From positions 62,001 through 126,000 of IMG/VR virus record IMGVR_UViG_3300025010_000002: DNA of 64,000 nt. The stretch is one strand, 5' to 3'. Source of the DNA: a virus. The notes beneath the pieces are model-generated. The model had not been told where the DNA came from. It saw only the letters and a list, made by a program, of their open reading frames with translations, and searched no databases. Position 1 is the first letter of the stretch. Each line of letters starts with the position of its first letter. Position numbers and translations under genes: made by a program. Of the stretch, positions 31,058 through 38,326 are shown piece after piece.

Positions 31058-31357
31058 CTATTCCCGCCGCTTCCTGATAGCAGATGCAGCCATGTTACCA
31101 GCGACAGCAAGCCCACCCGCTTCACGGATGGCATTGAGATGCTTGGCCAGAGACATCGAGATATACAGGCCATCATCGCCATCGCTCTCACAGTTCATAA
31201 GCACTGTGTGCTCCGTTGCACCTGGGGTGTTACGCATAATCAAGTCGGCCTCAGCCAGCTCCTCAGTGGTGTAGTACCACTCCAGCTCGTCAGAATCAAA
31301 GATGCCCAGATAGAACTTGTTATACGGAGATTTGTTACCCTCGAGTATCATTACCAT
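31058..31357 (-). CDS. hypothetical protein, 99 aa
   Basis: MVMILEGNKSPYNKFYLG, acidic centre, Ala-rich basic end (AGNMAASAIRKRRE). No family recognised. Confidence 0.55.
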   Translation of the reverse strand: MVMILEGNKSPYNKFYLGIFDSDELEWYYTTEELAEADLIMRNTPGATEHTVLMNCESDGDDGLYISMSLAKHLNAIREAGGLAVAGNMAASAIRKRRE

Positions 31358-31372
31358 TGCGATCCCTCCTTC

Positions 31373-31504
31373 TTAGTTTACCAGCTCTTCAACAATGTTG
31401 TTACCCACTTTCCAGTAATAAGTCCAGCCACCCCCTTTGCGTGACCGTGCATACATGAACCATCCGAATACCTCTCCGAACTTTTTATAGATAGGTGAGC
31501 TCAT
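31373..31504 (-). CDS. hypothetical mini-protein, 43 aa
   Basis: ATG at 31504 forms ATGA with the hexapeptide gene stop. MSSPIYKKFGEVFGWFMYAR then a Gly/Trp/Tyr strand (GGGWTYYWKVGNN). Unknown function. Confidence 0.5.
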   Translation of the reverse strand: MSSPIYKKFGEVFGWFMYARSRKGGGWTYYWKVGNNIVEELVN

Positions 31505-32526
31505 ACCTTTATCTCCTTGATCACTCTGCATTTACTGACCCGCACTTTTCCTTCCTGGATGGCAAGGATATCCTTCATATCAACTTCGCATGCCAAGTAA
31601 CAATCAATGAACTCCCTGTCCCAGTAGTGCAGATGGGACAGGTGTATTCCTGAAGCACAGGATTTCTTTGGGTCCCTGTCAGGATTTTTAACCCTTACCA
31701 CCTCTCCTACATGGTAAATGAAGTCAATGTTATACTGAGAGTAGAAACCCCTTAGACTCTTGTAAACTGATTTAAACAGGATCACCTTCCCATTGACTGG
31801 GAAGTGTAGAGTCTGAGCATACAGGGAGTGTTGTTTATTATTACCCCCTGTGATATCCTGTGCTAAGTTACCAACTATAAAGTGTGACTCTCCGGTACGA
31901 GAATTGCCATACACCCAAGCATTGCCTGACACCTGAGCATCGCCATACACCCGAGAATTGCCATACACCCAAGCATTGCCTGACACCTGAGCATTGCCTG
32001 ACACCTGAGCATCGCCATACACCCGAGAATTGCCATACACCCAAGCATTGCCTGACACCCAAGCATTGCCTGACACCCGAGCATTGCCTGACACCTGAGC
32101 ATTGCCATACACCCAAGCATTGCCTGACACCTGAGCATTGCCTGACACCTGAGCATTGCCTGACACCTGAGCATCACCATACACCCGAGCATTGCCATAC
32201 ACCCGAGCATCACCATACACCCGAGCATCACCATACACCCAAGCATTGCCTGACACCTGAGCATTGCCTGACACCTGAGCATCGCCTGACACCCGAGCAT
32301 CGCCTGACACCCGAGCATCGCCTGACACCCGAGCATCACCATACACCCGAGCATCACCATACACCCAAGCATCACCATACACCCAAGCATTGCCCTCATG
32401 GCTAAGGTTGGACTCTTTCTCTACAAAGCCACCTTTGTCTCCAGCTTTGACATTGGAGAAGTCCTTAAGGGCTATTACCCTGTGCAGACCACTAACTTCC
32501 TTTTTACCTAGTTTGTACTTTTCCAT
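31501..32526 (-). CDS. hexapeptide-repeat left-handed beta-helix protein
   Basis: The 341-aa product has an N-terminal cap (about 1-45), about 28 consecutive hexapeptides of form [ND]-A-[WRQ]-V-[YS]-G (about 45-210), and a C-terminal domain of about 130 residues. The repeats should build a triangular left-handed beta-helix. Phage proteins with this design are often of unknown role; tail-fibre or host-factor functions have been suggested for similar ones. AGGAGATA precedes the ATG. Confidence 0.8.
   Translation of the reverse strand: MEKYKLGKKEVSGLHRVIALKDFSNVKAGDKGGFVEKESNLSHEGNAWVYGDAWVYGDARVYGDARVSGDARVSGDARVSGDAQVSGNAQVSGNAWVYGDARVYGDARVYGNARVYGDAQVSGNAQVSGNAQVSGNAWVYGNAQVSGNARVSGNAWVSGNAWVYGNSRVYGDAQVSGNAQVSGNAWVYGNSRVYGDAQVSGNAWVYGNSRTGESHFIVGNLAQDITGGNNKQHSLYAQTLHFPVNGKVILFKSVYKSLRGFYSQYNIDFIYHVGEVVRVKNPDRDPKKSCASGIHLSHLHYWDREFIDCYLACEVDMKDILAIQEGKVRVSKCRVIKEIKV
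31895..32398. repeat. 18-bp tandem repeat array inside the beta-helix gene
   Basis: About 28 head-to-tail 18-bp units alternating between TACAC and GACAC forms (for example CATTGCCTGACACCTGAG). The differences fall at the codons for repeat positions 1, 3 and 5. All unit changes keep frame, so slippage can alter helix length without frameshift. Confidence 0.9.
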
Positions 32527-32535
32527 TATCTCCTC

Positions 32536-32967
32536 CTAGAATCCCATGAGTTTCATAGTGCTACGACGTTCCTCGGGGGTAGCGTCACCCCAGATCACCT
32601 GAGTCATCAGATACAGGGAACGATCTTCAGCAAAGTAATAGCTGGCGACTTGGAACTTATCAGCGACCAGCACGTAACTCCCTGGCTTCAGGTAAGTTAC
32701 ATTGTCGAACTGCTTCTTCTCTTCATTCCAGGGCCAGCTAATGCGACTCATATCCCGTCGCACTGCCGCCCGAAGAACGCTGCCGTCCTCGTCTTCCTTG
32801 AGGACACGGAGGGTTCCTGTGGGACTAACCTTGCCAGGGTTGGGCAGGTCTTCACGGCTGTCAGTGTCCATGGTCATAATGTCAATGCCTGTGGGTACAT
32901 AGCCACAGGGGTCAGCCAGTTCCGCAATGGGAACCTCTTGGATCGTGATCTCATTGTCGCCACTCAT
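32536..32967 (-). CDS. hypothetical protein, 143 aa
   Basis: Acidic N-terminal part, then KPGSYVLVADKFQVASYYF and WGDATPEERRSTMKLMG. No family recognised; AGGAGCGACAATC before the ATG. Confidence 0.55.
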   Translation of the reverse strand: MSGDNEITIQEVPIAELADPCGYVPTGIDIMTMDTDSREDLPNPGKVSPTGTLRVLKEDEDGSVLRAAVRRDMSRISWPWNEEKKQFDNVTYLKPGSYVLVADKFQVASYYFAEDRSLYLMTQVIWGDATPEERRSTMKLMGF

Positions 32968-33029
32968 GATTGTCGCTCCTTGTTACTACTAGTGATTTGT
33001 TGTTCTACCTGGGATCCTGCAAGGCAGGA

Positions 33030-33224
33030 TCATAATGGATCAGCCTGTACTCCGTTCACCATTTCCTTGTCTACCAACTTGAAATGTTCTGCACCCTCAC
33101 CTGTGGAATGGCATGAGATACAAGGCTGACCAAATAAATCTACATCCCTGTGAACACAGTTAATACATAGGTCAGTGTGCTCATGGTCCACCTCACCATC
33201 CTCCGTCAATATAAGCCTAGTCAT
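33030..33224 (-). CDS. Cys-rich DKE-family protein, 64 aa
   Basis: Start MTRLILTEDGEV. Shows the group pattern: beta hairpin, CINCVHRDV, PCISC, then FKLVDKEMV. Two CxxC pairs probably bind one zinc. Overlaps the upstream paralogue by 8 nt. Confidence 0.6.
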   Translation of the reverse strand: MTRLILTEDGEVDHEHTDLCINCVHRDVDLFGQPCISCHSTGEGAEHFKLVDKEMVNGVQADPL

Positions 33225-33432
33225 CGTTGCCCACCTGAAGACCTCTCCAGCTCCACCACCCACCGTCCACTTCTTCCTTGTCCTTCAGTTTAAACAGTAG
33301 CACATCGTTCTCACCACTACCATTGCTGCACAGACAGCATGGCTCATCCTCAGTGTCACATTCTGCATAGGCACAGTTGCCACAATGCTCCATGTCGATT
33401 GTGCCATTGGCATTCAGATAAAGCTTTGACAT
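33217..33432 (-). CDS. Cys-rich DKE-family protein, 71 aa
   Basis: Start MSKLYLNANGTI. CGNCAYAEC, PCCLC and FKLKDKEEV follow the same order as the gene at 33030. Tandem paralogues. Confidence 0.6.
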   Translation of the reverse strand: MSKLYLNANGTIDMEHCGNCAYAECDTEDEPCCLCSNGSGENDVLLFKLKDKEEVDGGWWSWRGLQVGNDD

Positions 33433-33459
33433 TACTGTGCTCACCTCCTCTCTCATTAG

Positions 33460-33738
33460 TTAACCATTGAAGCCATGCATGCCTATCATGCCACAGACAG
33501 GGCATGCTGCCCATTTGAATCCCTTGCCTAGCACAGGCATCCTGGGTGCCCAATGCACATTGTCATCCTTGTCAAGTAACAGGTACTCCCAACTTCTTAA
33601 CCACTCACTAGGCTTATCGTGCTTAGCAAGGTTAATATTGTCTGCCACCGGAATGGCAACGATGTCCCTTACCTTGCTGCGTTGCTTACAGTGACTGCAG
33701 CAATGTGTGTTGTCTGGATTTGAATCAAAGATACTCAT
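33460..33738 (-). CDS. zinc-ribbon protein, 92 aa
   Basis: CCSHCKQRS...VADNINLAKH...LLLDKDD...CPVCGMIGMHGFNG. Same architecture and end as the gene at 34357 (CPRCSKINYHGWG), and ADNI resembles the DNMV motif. Probable paralogue pair with two CxxC knuckles. Confidence 0.6.
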   Translation of the reverse strand: MSIFDSNPDNTHCCSHCKQRSKVRDIVAIPVADNINLAKHDKPSEWLRSWEYLLLDKDDNVHWAPRMPVLGKGFKWAACPVCGMIGMHGFNG

Positions 33739-33932
33739 GTCACCACCCCCTCATAGCTCTTCTCCTTAAGCACCATGTTCTCTGCGTACTCTATGCAGCC
33801 TACCACCTTGTCAGCCTGTGGACAATACGCTTCATCACAATGTCCTGGAGTTATTGTGACATGCGGGTTATAGCATTGGCAGCATGGGTTTACACAGTCA
33901 CCTCTGCCCTCACAGATATACTTGATGGTCAT
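33735..33932 (-). CDS. Cys-rich DNMV-family protein, 65 aa
   Basis: YICEGRGDCVNPCCQC, CDEAYC, CIEYAENMVLKE. ATGA couplings on both sides. Confidence 0.6.
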   Translation of the reverse strand: MTIKYICEGRGDCVNPCCQCYNPHVTITPGHCDEAYCPQADKVVGCIEYAENMVLKEKSYEGVVT

Positions 33933-34132
33933 ACTGTGTAGTCTCCTCTCTCTACCCTCTCAATGTCCTCCTTGTTAGGCGGCTCAAAGCCAGGGTTATC
34001 CTCACCCATGTATACACGTGGCCAACAAGACGAGCAGGGTTCAACACCGATACTTACACAGTAGTGTTTGCATCTTGCGCACCTCTTGAGCACTATACCA
34101 CTTTTATCAAGCATGAGCACATTTTGTGTCAT
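33929..34132 (-). CDS. Cys-rich NKE-family protein, 67 aa
   Basis: Start MTQNVLMLDKSG. CARCKHYCV, EPCSSCWPRVYMGE, FEPPNKEDIERV. Close paralogue of the gene at 34129 (PCSSCWPRVYMGEGNPGFE is shared). Confidence 0.6.
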   Translation of the reverse strand: MTQNVLMLDKSGIVLKRCARCKHYCVSIGVEPCSSCWPRVYMGEDNPGFEPPNKEDIERVERGDYTV

Positions 34133-34353
34133 CCTGCACCCACCTCCTCGCTCCAATTACTTATGAACTCAATGTTCTCCTTGTTGGGGGCCTCAAAGCC
34201 TGGATTGCCCTCACCCATGTATACACGTGGCCAGCAAGACGAGCAGGGTTCAAGCGTTATACTATGTGAATAGTACTTACAACTTGTGCACCTAGGTACA
34301 ACTCTGCCTTTTCTTAACTCTATGTAGTTAGAGTTGAACTGATGGGTAGCCAT
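34129..34353 (-). CDS. Cys-rich NKE-family protein, 74 aa
   Basis: MATHQFNSNYIELRKG, CTSCKYYSH, EPCSSCWPRVYMGEGNPGF, NKENIEF. Recent duplicate of the gene at 33929, coupled to it by a 4-nt overlap. Confidence 0.6.
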   Translation of the reverse strand: MATHQFNSNYIELRKGRVVPRCTSCKYYSHSITLEPCSSCWPRVYMGEGNPGFEAPNKENIEFISNWSEEVGAG

Positions 34354-34356
34354 GGC

Positions 34357-34629
34357 TCAGCTCCCCCAGCCATGATAGTTAATCTTACTACACCTAGGGC
34401 AAGCTGTCAGGTAATGATCCCCTTTGATGGCCAGCTCCAACATCCTACCAATCCCTGTAACCCAAGTGCAATCAAAGTTAGGCAGGACTACCAGGAAGTT
34501 CTTGTATGAGTGTGGCAGGATTGAGTTCTCAGCAAGTGGTACCAGGGATGTCTCTGATACTGGGATCTCAATATCACAATGCTTGCATCTGTGCAGACAC
34601 AGATTCATCTTACGTATGTCATAGCTCAT
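34357..34629 (-). CDS. zinc-ribbon protein, 90 aa
   Basis: CLHRCKHCDIEIPV, LAENSILPHSYKN, CPRCSKINYHGWGS. Paralogue of the gene at 33460; two CxxC knuckles. Confidence 0.6.
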   Translation of the reverse strand: MSYDIRKMNLCLHRCKHCDIEIPVSETSLVPLAENSILPHSYKNFLVVLPNFDCTWVTGIGRMLELAIKGDHYLTACPRCSKINYHGWGS

Positions 34630-34649
34630 TTAGGCTAACCTCCTTTCTC

Positions 34650-34835
34650 TTACCCGTGGTACACAATACGAACTACCTTCTCCTTGTCCTGTACCTCGAA
34701 CCTTACTGTGGATCCAGTACTGTGGCAAGTACGACAAGGCTCACTCGCTAAGGACACGTCAATGTGCTTACAGCTACCACATCTCTTGAGCACATTGTTA
34801 CCCCTTACATAAAGTGTGTACTTCATAGTCATCAT
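34650..34835 (-). CDS. Cys-rich DKE-family protein, 61 aa
   Basis: MMTMKYTLYVRGNN, CGSCKHIDV, PCRTCHS, FEVQDKEKVVRI. GGAGGG upstream; several alternative ATGs in the first codons. Confidence 0.6.
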   Translation of the reverse strand: MMTMKYTLYVRGNNVLKRCGSCKHIDVSLASEPCRTCHSTGSTVRFEVQDKEKVVRIVYHG

Positions 34836-34855
34836 TAGCTTAGCCCTCCGTTAGC

Positions 34856-35035
34856 TTAGTATATGTAGAGTCCTACTATGTCCTCCTTGTCCACCATTTC
34901 AAATCCTGATGCATCGTCACCACTAACGCAGCAGGAAAGGCATGGCTCTATCTCGCCGTTGACTGCATACCATTTGCAGTTAGCACATGACCTTTCTATA
35001 GCACCATTCCATATGGAGATTTTGTACTTCCTCAT
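34856..35035 (-). CDS. Cys-rich DKE-family protein, 59 aa
   Basis: MRKYKISIWNGAIE, CANCKWYAV, EPCLSCC, FEMVDKEDIVGLY. Clear family member just under the usual length cut-off; GGAGGGCTAAGCT before the ATG. Confidence 0.6.
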   Translation of the reverse strand: MRKYKISIWNGAIERSCANCKWYAVNGEIEPCLSCCVSGDDASGFEMVDKEDIVGLYIY

Positions 35036-35038
35036 AGC

Positions 35039-35257
35039 TTAGCCCTCCCTCTTCTCCACTGCCTTACCCTTGAGTACCATGTTGTCTTGGTACTCAATGC
35101 AGCGCACAGGCTTGCCATGATTAGCACAGTTACAAGTGTGCTCACATAAAGCACTGTACTCATGGGGCTTCTGTGATAGATAGCATATGCACTCTGAGGT
35201 ACAGCCTACGCTAAGCATTGCCTCGCAGATCATAAGCTTGGGCTTATTAGAATTCAT
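35039..35257 (-). CDS. Cys-rich DNMV-family protein, 72 aa
   Basis: Start MNSNKPKLMICE behind GGGAGGTGACT. Six or more Cys (GCTSECICY, CEHTCNC) and CIEYQDNMVLKG at the end. Confidence 0.6.
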   Translation of the reverse strand: MNSNKPKLMICEAMLSVGCTSECICYLSQKPHEYSALCEHTCNCANHGKPVRCIEYQDNMVLKGKAVEKREG

Positions 35258-35480
35258 AGTCACCTCCCATCTCGCTCACCTTACCAATCTCCTCTTTGTC
35301 CACCATCTCAAAGTAGGGCTTGTTAAAGTTAGTGCTTGTACATGGTGTATTGTAGAACGCTGCCAGGCAATCCGCACATGGGAAATACTGTGATCTCACG
35401 TGTACATGCCTGCAGCTCTCACACATGTACAGCATTGTCCCTTTGTTCGTAAGGGTTAAGCTCCTTACACCGAGATCCAT
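35247..35480 (-). CDS. Cys-rich DKE-family protein, 77 aa
   Basis: MDLGVRSLTLTNKGT, CESCRHVHV, PCADC, FEMVDKEEIGKV. Overlaps the downstream gene by 11 nt. Confidence 0.6.
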   Translation of the reverse strand: MDLGVRSLTLTNKGTMLYMCESCRHVHVRSQYFPCADCLAAFYNTPCTSTNFNKPYFEMVDKEEIGKVSEMGGDYEF

Positions 35481-35483
35481 AGC

Positions 35484-35729
35484 TTAGCCTCCTCCATTGT
35501 AATTCCTCCCAGCTGTGCCTAGCACCTCCTCCTTATCAATGACCTCAAAGAAGGGCTTGGCAAGTAAGCCATTGTGATCCTGGGCCGGAGTACCAATGAG
35601 CCCTAGGCATTCCCTACATGGCCCTCCTGCATCTATAGGGAGATCCATGTTCTTACAGCTGACACAGAACCTTTTGACTGTGCCAGCACTGGTGAACTCT
35701 AATACTTTGTGTTGTGGCACTGGCATCAT
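35484..35729 (-). CDS. Cys-rich DKE-family protein, 81 aa
   Basis: MMPVPQHKVLEFTSAGT, CVSCKNMDL, PCREC, FEVIDKEEVLG. Family member with a longer loop between the CxxC pairs. Confidence 0.6.
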   Translation of the reverse strand: MMPVPQHKVLEFTSAGTVKRFCVSCKNMDLPIDAGGPCRECLGLIGTPAQDHNGLLAKPFFEVIDKEEVLGTAGRNYNGGG

Positions 35730-35735
35730 CTTAGA

Positions 35736-36335
35736 TTACCTCCCCTCCTCATCATACCAATGATTCTGCTGTATGTAGAGCACAGCTTCCTCAATGGTGT
35801 TGAACTTTTCTACCCACATCTCCATGCTATAGCAAGTCTTGGTGAGCACTGACTTCTTCATATCCTTGTCAACCTTAAGCTTATAGACACCATGCTCTGA
35901 CAAGGTTTCCTCAAAGATGTCAATAGGGATCTTGTTACCAATAGGCTTCAGATAGGGCAGGATAAACTTAAGTCCTTTCACTGTAGCATTGAAGGACTTC
36001 TTGGATCCCTTTGTCAGGGATATCCTGATGCACACCTGCTCTGTCTCATCGAAGTACCCAGTTGAACCCAGGCCAATCTTAGCCAGCTTCTTATCCCGTT
36101 CATTGTGCTTCACCGTGCTACCATTGCCATCCTCTTGGAGCAGCCATGACCAGCTATTACCAGTAGCTGCCCTGATAGTATCCAGTTGATCCCTTAGGCC
36201 ACGGAGCTCATTGTAGAGCTCCCTAATCCTGGCATCAATGGGCTCCTTCTGAATGAACATGAGCTTCCTCTCGGCCTCCACTGATTTAATCTTGGCCTCA
36301 AGCTCTGCAGCCTTTGCCTCGCTAGATTTACTCAT
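35736..36335 (-). CDS. coiled-coil protein, 199 aa
   Basis: N-terminal coiled coil (AAELEAKIKSVEAERKL, RELYNELRGLRDQL) and a C-terminal alpha/beta domain (EEAVLYIQQNHWY). No family recognised. ATGA coupling to the upstream gene. Confidence 0.6.
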   Translation of the reverse strand: MSKSSEAKAAELEAKIKSVEAERKLMFIQKEPIDARIRELYNELRGLRDQLDTIRAATGNSWSWLLQEDGNGSTVKHNERDKKLAKIGLGSTGYFDETEQVCIRISLTKGSKKSFNATVKGLKFILPYLKPIGNKIPIDIFEETLSEHGVYKLKVDKDMKKSVLTKTCYSMEMWVEKFNTIEEAVLYIQQNHWYDEEGR

Positions 36336-36517
36336 TGCTTAACCTCCGATGAAAGTATTACCTTGGTGAACTTATGATTACCACTGCTGGGGTTAATCTC
36401 TATTACCCAGTTAGCCGTGACAGTACCAACAAAGTCAATGCTATGATTATCAACAAGGTTATCAACGAGGATCTTTGCTATCTCCTCTGTTGAAAGCTCC
36501 ACTGATAATGTACCCAT
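36332..36517 (-). CDS. hypothetical protein, 61 aa
   Basis: MGTLSVELSTEEIAKILVDN; preceded by the shared leader GGAGGTGACAAAGCA directly before the ATG. Unknown function. Confidence 0.55.
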   Translation of the reverse strand: MGTLSVELSTEEIAKILVDNLVDNHSIDFVGTVTANWVIEINPSSGNHKFTKVILSSEVKQ

Positions 36518-36524
36518 TGCTTTG

Positions 36525-36704
36525 TCACCTCCCCTCTATTATCTTAATCTCAACCCTGACTGGCTGCACAGAGTTGTTCATATTACCTGAACGCTTCTGT
36601 AACCCACAGTAATCCCTTGCCCTATCCCTTGTAGAGAATAGCATAGCAAGGTCACCCCAAGTGATAACCTCTCCATTGTAGGCCAAAGCCCAAGCAGTAC
36701 TCAT
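36525..36704 (-). CDS. hypothetical protein, 59 aa
   Basis: MSTAWALAYNGEVITWGDLA; same leader GGAGGTGACAAAGCA-ATG as its neighbours. The TWGDLAMLFSTRDRARDYC region looks like a small helix-turn-helix-like unit, not assigned. Confidence 0.55.
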   Translation of the reverse strand: MSTAWALAYNGEVITWGDLAMLFSTRDRARDYCGLQKRSGNMNNSVQPVRVEIKIIEGR

Positions 36705-36720
36705 TGCTTTGTCACCTCCT

Positions 36721-36918
36721 TTACCATTTCACTCTTTTTGTTTGGCTATACTCGTAGCCACAAAGGAAACAGAACACCTCATCCACTGTCTCAAAGGATC
36801 CCAGCATTAAACTCTTGTCATCCTTGAGAGTTATCTTACTCTTTACTTCCCATGTTACACCGAAGGACATCATTCTCTGCTTGCATAGTTCCCACTTTGA
36901 TACATCATAGGCATTCAT
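36721..36918 (-). CDS. hypothetical protein, 65 aa
   Basis: MNAYDVSKWELCKQRM; shared GGAGGTGACAAAGCA leader. Beta-rich middle and CFLCGY near the end. Overlaps upstream stop as ATGA. Confidence 0.55.
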   Translation of the reverse strand: MNAYDVSKWELCKQRMMSFGVTWEVKSKITLKDDKSLMLGSFETVDEVFCFLCGYEYSQTKRVKW

Positions 36919-37127
36919 TGCTTTGTCACCTCCCTCTCCATTTCATTCAGTGCTTCCTGTATAGTACTGCTAACACCACGTGGTACATTCCTCCCAGTTA
37001 ATCTATTGGTGAGCACCTCCTTGTCTGCAAGTGTAAAGTTGGAGGCCCTTATACAGTGTAGGCAGGGCTCATCAAGAACTGATACTATCCTGTGCCTGCA
37101 TGCTGAGCATCTGAATAATATTCTCAT
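36915..37127 (-). CDS. Cys-rich DKE-family protein, 70 aa
   Basis: MRILFRCSACRHRIVSV, EPCLHC, FTLADKEVL, then a helical tail (IQEALNEMEREV). Leader GGAGGTGGCACAGAGCA is a variant of the shared one. Confidence 0.6.
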   Translation of the reverse strand: MRILFRCSACRHRIVSVLDEPCLHCIRASNFTLADKEVLTNRLTGRNVPRGVSSTIQEALNEMEREVTKQ

Positions 37128-37144
37128 TGCTCTGTGCCACCTCC

Positions 37145-37378
37145 CTACCCTTTCATTGGACTGGGGATATACATGTTCTCCCCAACCATTCTGAATCTGA
37201 TCATCTCAATTGGTGACTCAGAGAGTATAGCTCCCATGATGGGAGGGTAGCCACACATTGCTACCTTGATAGCCAGCCCCTGCTTTGTCAAGGACTTAGC
37301 TGTGATGGACCCGTCCTCCTTGATTACCTCAAAGTGGATGAGAGGGCCTTGAATGCTTTTACCTATCCATGTCTCCAT
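37145..37378 (-). CDS. hypothetical protein, 77 aa
   Basis: METWIGKSIQGPLIHFEV, with a C-terminal MVGENMYIPSPMKG that recalls the DNMV motif although no Cys pairs are present. AGGAGGTGAGCAACA before the ATG. Confidence 0.55.
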   Translation of the reverse strand: METWIGKSIQGPLIHFEVIKEDGSITAKSLTKQGLAIKVAMCGYPPIMGAILSESPIEMIRFRMVGENMYIPSPMKG

Positions 37379-37580
37379 TGTTGCTCACCTCCTTTCGTTC
37401 CAGCTTCTCCTTCACTGCTGTCTCAATGAACCTAAGCACAGGCTCATCAAAGCAGAAGACATCAGAGGAGCATATCATCTGCCCACAGAAGCAATCATGG
37501 GCGTAGCTGTTCTTGAAGTGCTCATTCCCTACCTTTGTGGCAATGGCACATAACCTTTCAATGACTTCATCCTTGACCAT
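37359..37580 (-). CDS. hypothetical protein, 73 aa
   Basis: Start MVKDEVIERLCAIATKV behind GGGGGTGACCAAGAA; longer frames rejected. Contains CFCGQMICSSDVFCF, a likely metal site, then an amphipathic helix. Overlaps the next gene by 20 nt. Confidence 0.5.
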   Translation of the reverse strand: MVKDEVIERLCAIATKVGNEHFKNSYAHDCFCGQMICSSDVFCFDEPVLRFIETAVKEKLERKEVSNNGDMDR

Positions 37581-37587
37581 TTCTTGG

Positions 37588-37761
37588 TCACCCCCTTTCC
37601 CAGTAGATAGTATCCAGTACAATCTCATCAACCACTTTGTCAATACCTTTACGGGTAATTTCCTCACTGGATGCAGGAAGCTTATCCAAGCATATAGTAT
37701 GAATACCCATACCTGCAAGTTTTTTCCCAGCAAGGTCAAGCACTTCACCACTGATGTTCAT
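37588..37761 (-). CDS. hypothetical protein, 57 aa
   Basis: Start MNISGEVLDLAGKKL behind GGGGGTGACAACA. Alternating helix/strand, ends IYWERG. Function unknown. Confidence 0.5.
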   Translation of the reverse strand: MNISGEVLDLAGKKLAGMGIHTICLDKLPASSEEITRKGIDKVVDEIVLDTIYWERG

Positions 37762-37978
37762 TGTTGTCACCCCCTTTAAGGAAACTCATGCAGTTAAGCT
37801 TGTCCGCTGTCTCCTGCACAGACCTGTATGGACCCCGTGTAACAAGTCTCCTTTGCTCACAGGTATCGTATACCCAGGAGTCCAAGGGTAGGCATGTCTT
37901 GCCTTCGTTTCCGTGGATCTCCTCAAGCCTGTAACTGTTTACACATATTACAGGCTTGTACTTCACTGGTATCTTCAT
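37745..37978 (-). CDS. hypothetical protein, 77 aa
   Basis: MKIPVKYKPVICVNSY; leader AAAGGAGGTGACTAAGCA before the ATG. A PYRSVQETADKLNCM helix near the end. First gene of the left block after the structured region. Confidence 0.55.
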   Translation of the reverse strand: MKIPVKYKPVICVNSYRLEEIHGNEGKTCLPLDSWVYDTCEQRRLVTRGPYRSVQETADKLNCMSFLKGGDNNEHQW

Positions 37979-38060
37979 TGCTTAGTCACCTCCTTTCACT
38001 TTTCCTCCCACTTGACCTCTGGGTTAGTTGTTGTCCTTCCCACTTAGGCGGGAGGGGTAC

Positions 38061-38152
38061 AGCACTGTTTCCCACTGGCTTACCATAAGGAGTATTACTG
38101 GTATAACAGTGCTTACATAAGTTCCACTACGTAGTTGAACTTATGACAGTGG
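38061..38152. promoter_or_regulatory. structured intergenic element with nested inverted repeats
   Basis: About 185 bases separate the gene start at 37978 from the mini-gene stop at 38164. Perfect repeats include AGCACTGTT/AACAGTGCT (38061-38069 with 38105-38113), CCCACTG/CAGTGGG (38071-38077 with 38146-38152), TACCA/TGGTA, and the 9-bp stem CATAAGTTC/GAACTTATG whose loop contains the palindrome CTACGTAG. The first two cross, so they are alternative or pseudoknotted. Could be a leader RNA, an operator or a replication element. Confidence 0.5.
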
Positions 38153-38163
38153 GAGGGAATTGA

Positions 38164-38262
38164 TTACTTGTTGTAATACGTGCACGACCATTCACCAATA
38201 GTGCAGCCACTGTCTTCCCAGTACTCACAATACCTGCACTCACTGCAGTAATAGATAGTCAC
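38164..38262 (-). CDS. Cys-rich micro-protein with GTG start, 32 aa
   Basis: AAGGAGGCCCGCA then GTG; MTIYYCSECRYCEYWEDSG with two further Cys. Five Cys in 32 residues suggest a metal knuckle. Very short, but signals are strong. Confidence 0.45.
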   Translation of the reverse strand: MTIYYCSECRYCEYWEDSGCTIGEWSCTYYNK

Positions 38263-38326
38263 TGCGGGCCTCCTTGAAATCAAGTTTCACATTTTTAACA
38301 ATACACCTCTAAGAGAGGTGAGCAAA

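Noticed and set aside
31895-32398. CRISPR-like appearance of regular repeats
   Set aside because: Units are head-to-tail without unique spacers and encode a beta-helix.
31884-32405. Plus-strand His/Cys/Pro-repeat reading frame and other frames across the 18-bp repeats
   Set aside because: They exist only because the repeat unit length is a multiple of three in every frame; the minus-strand hexapeptide gene with cap domains and a ribosome binding site explains the DNA.
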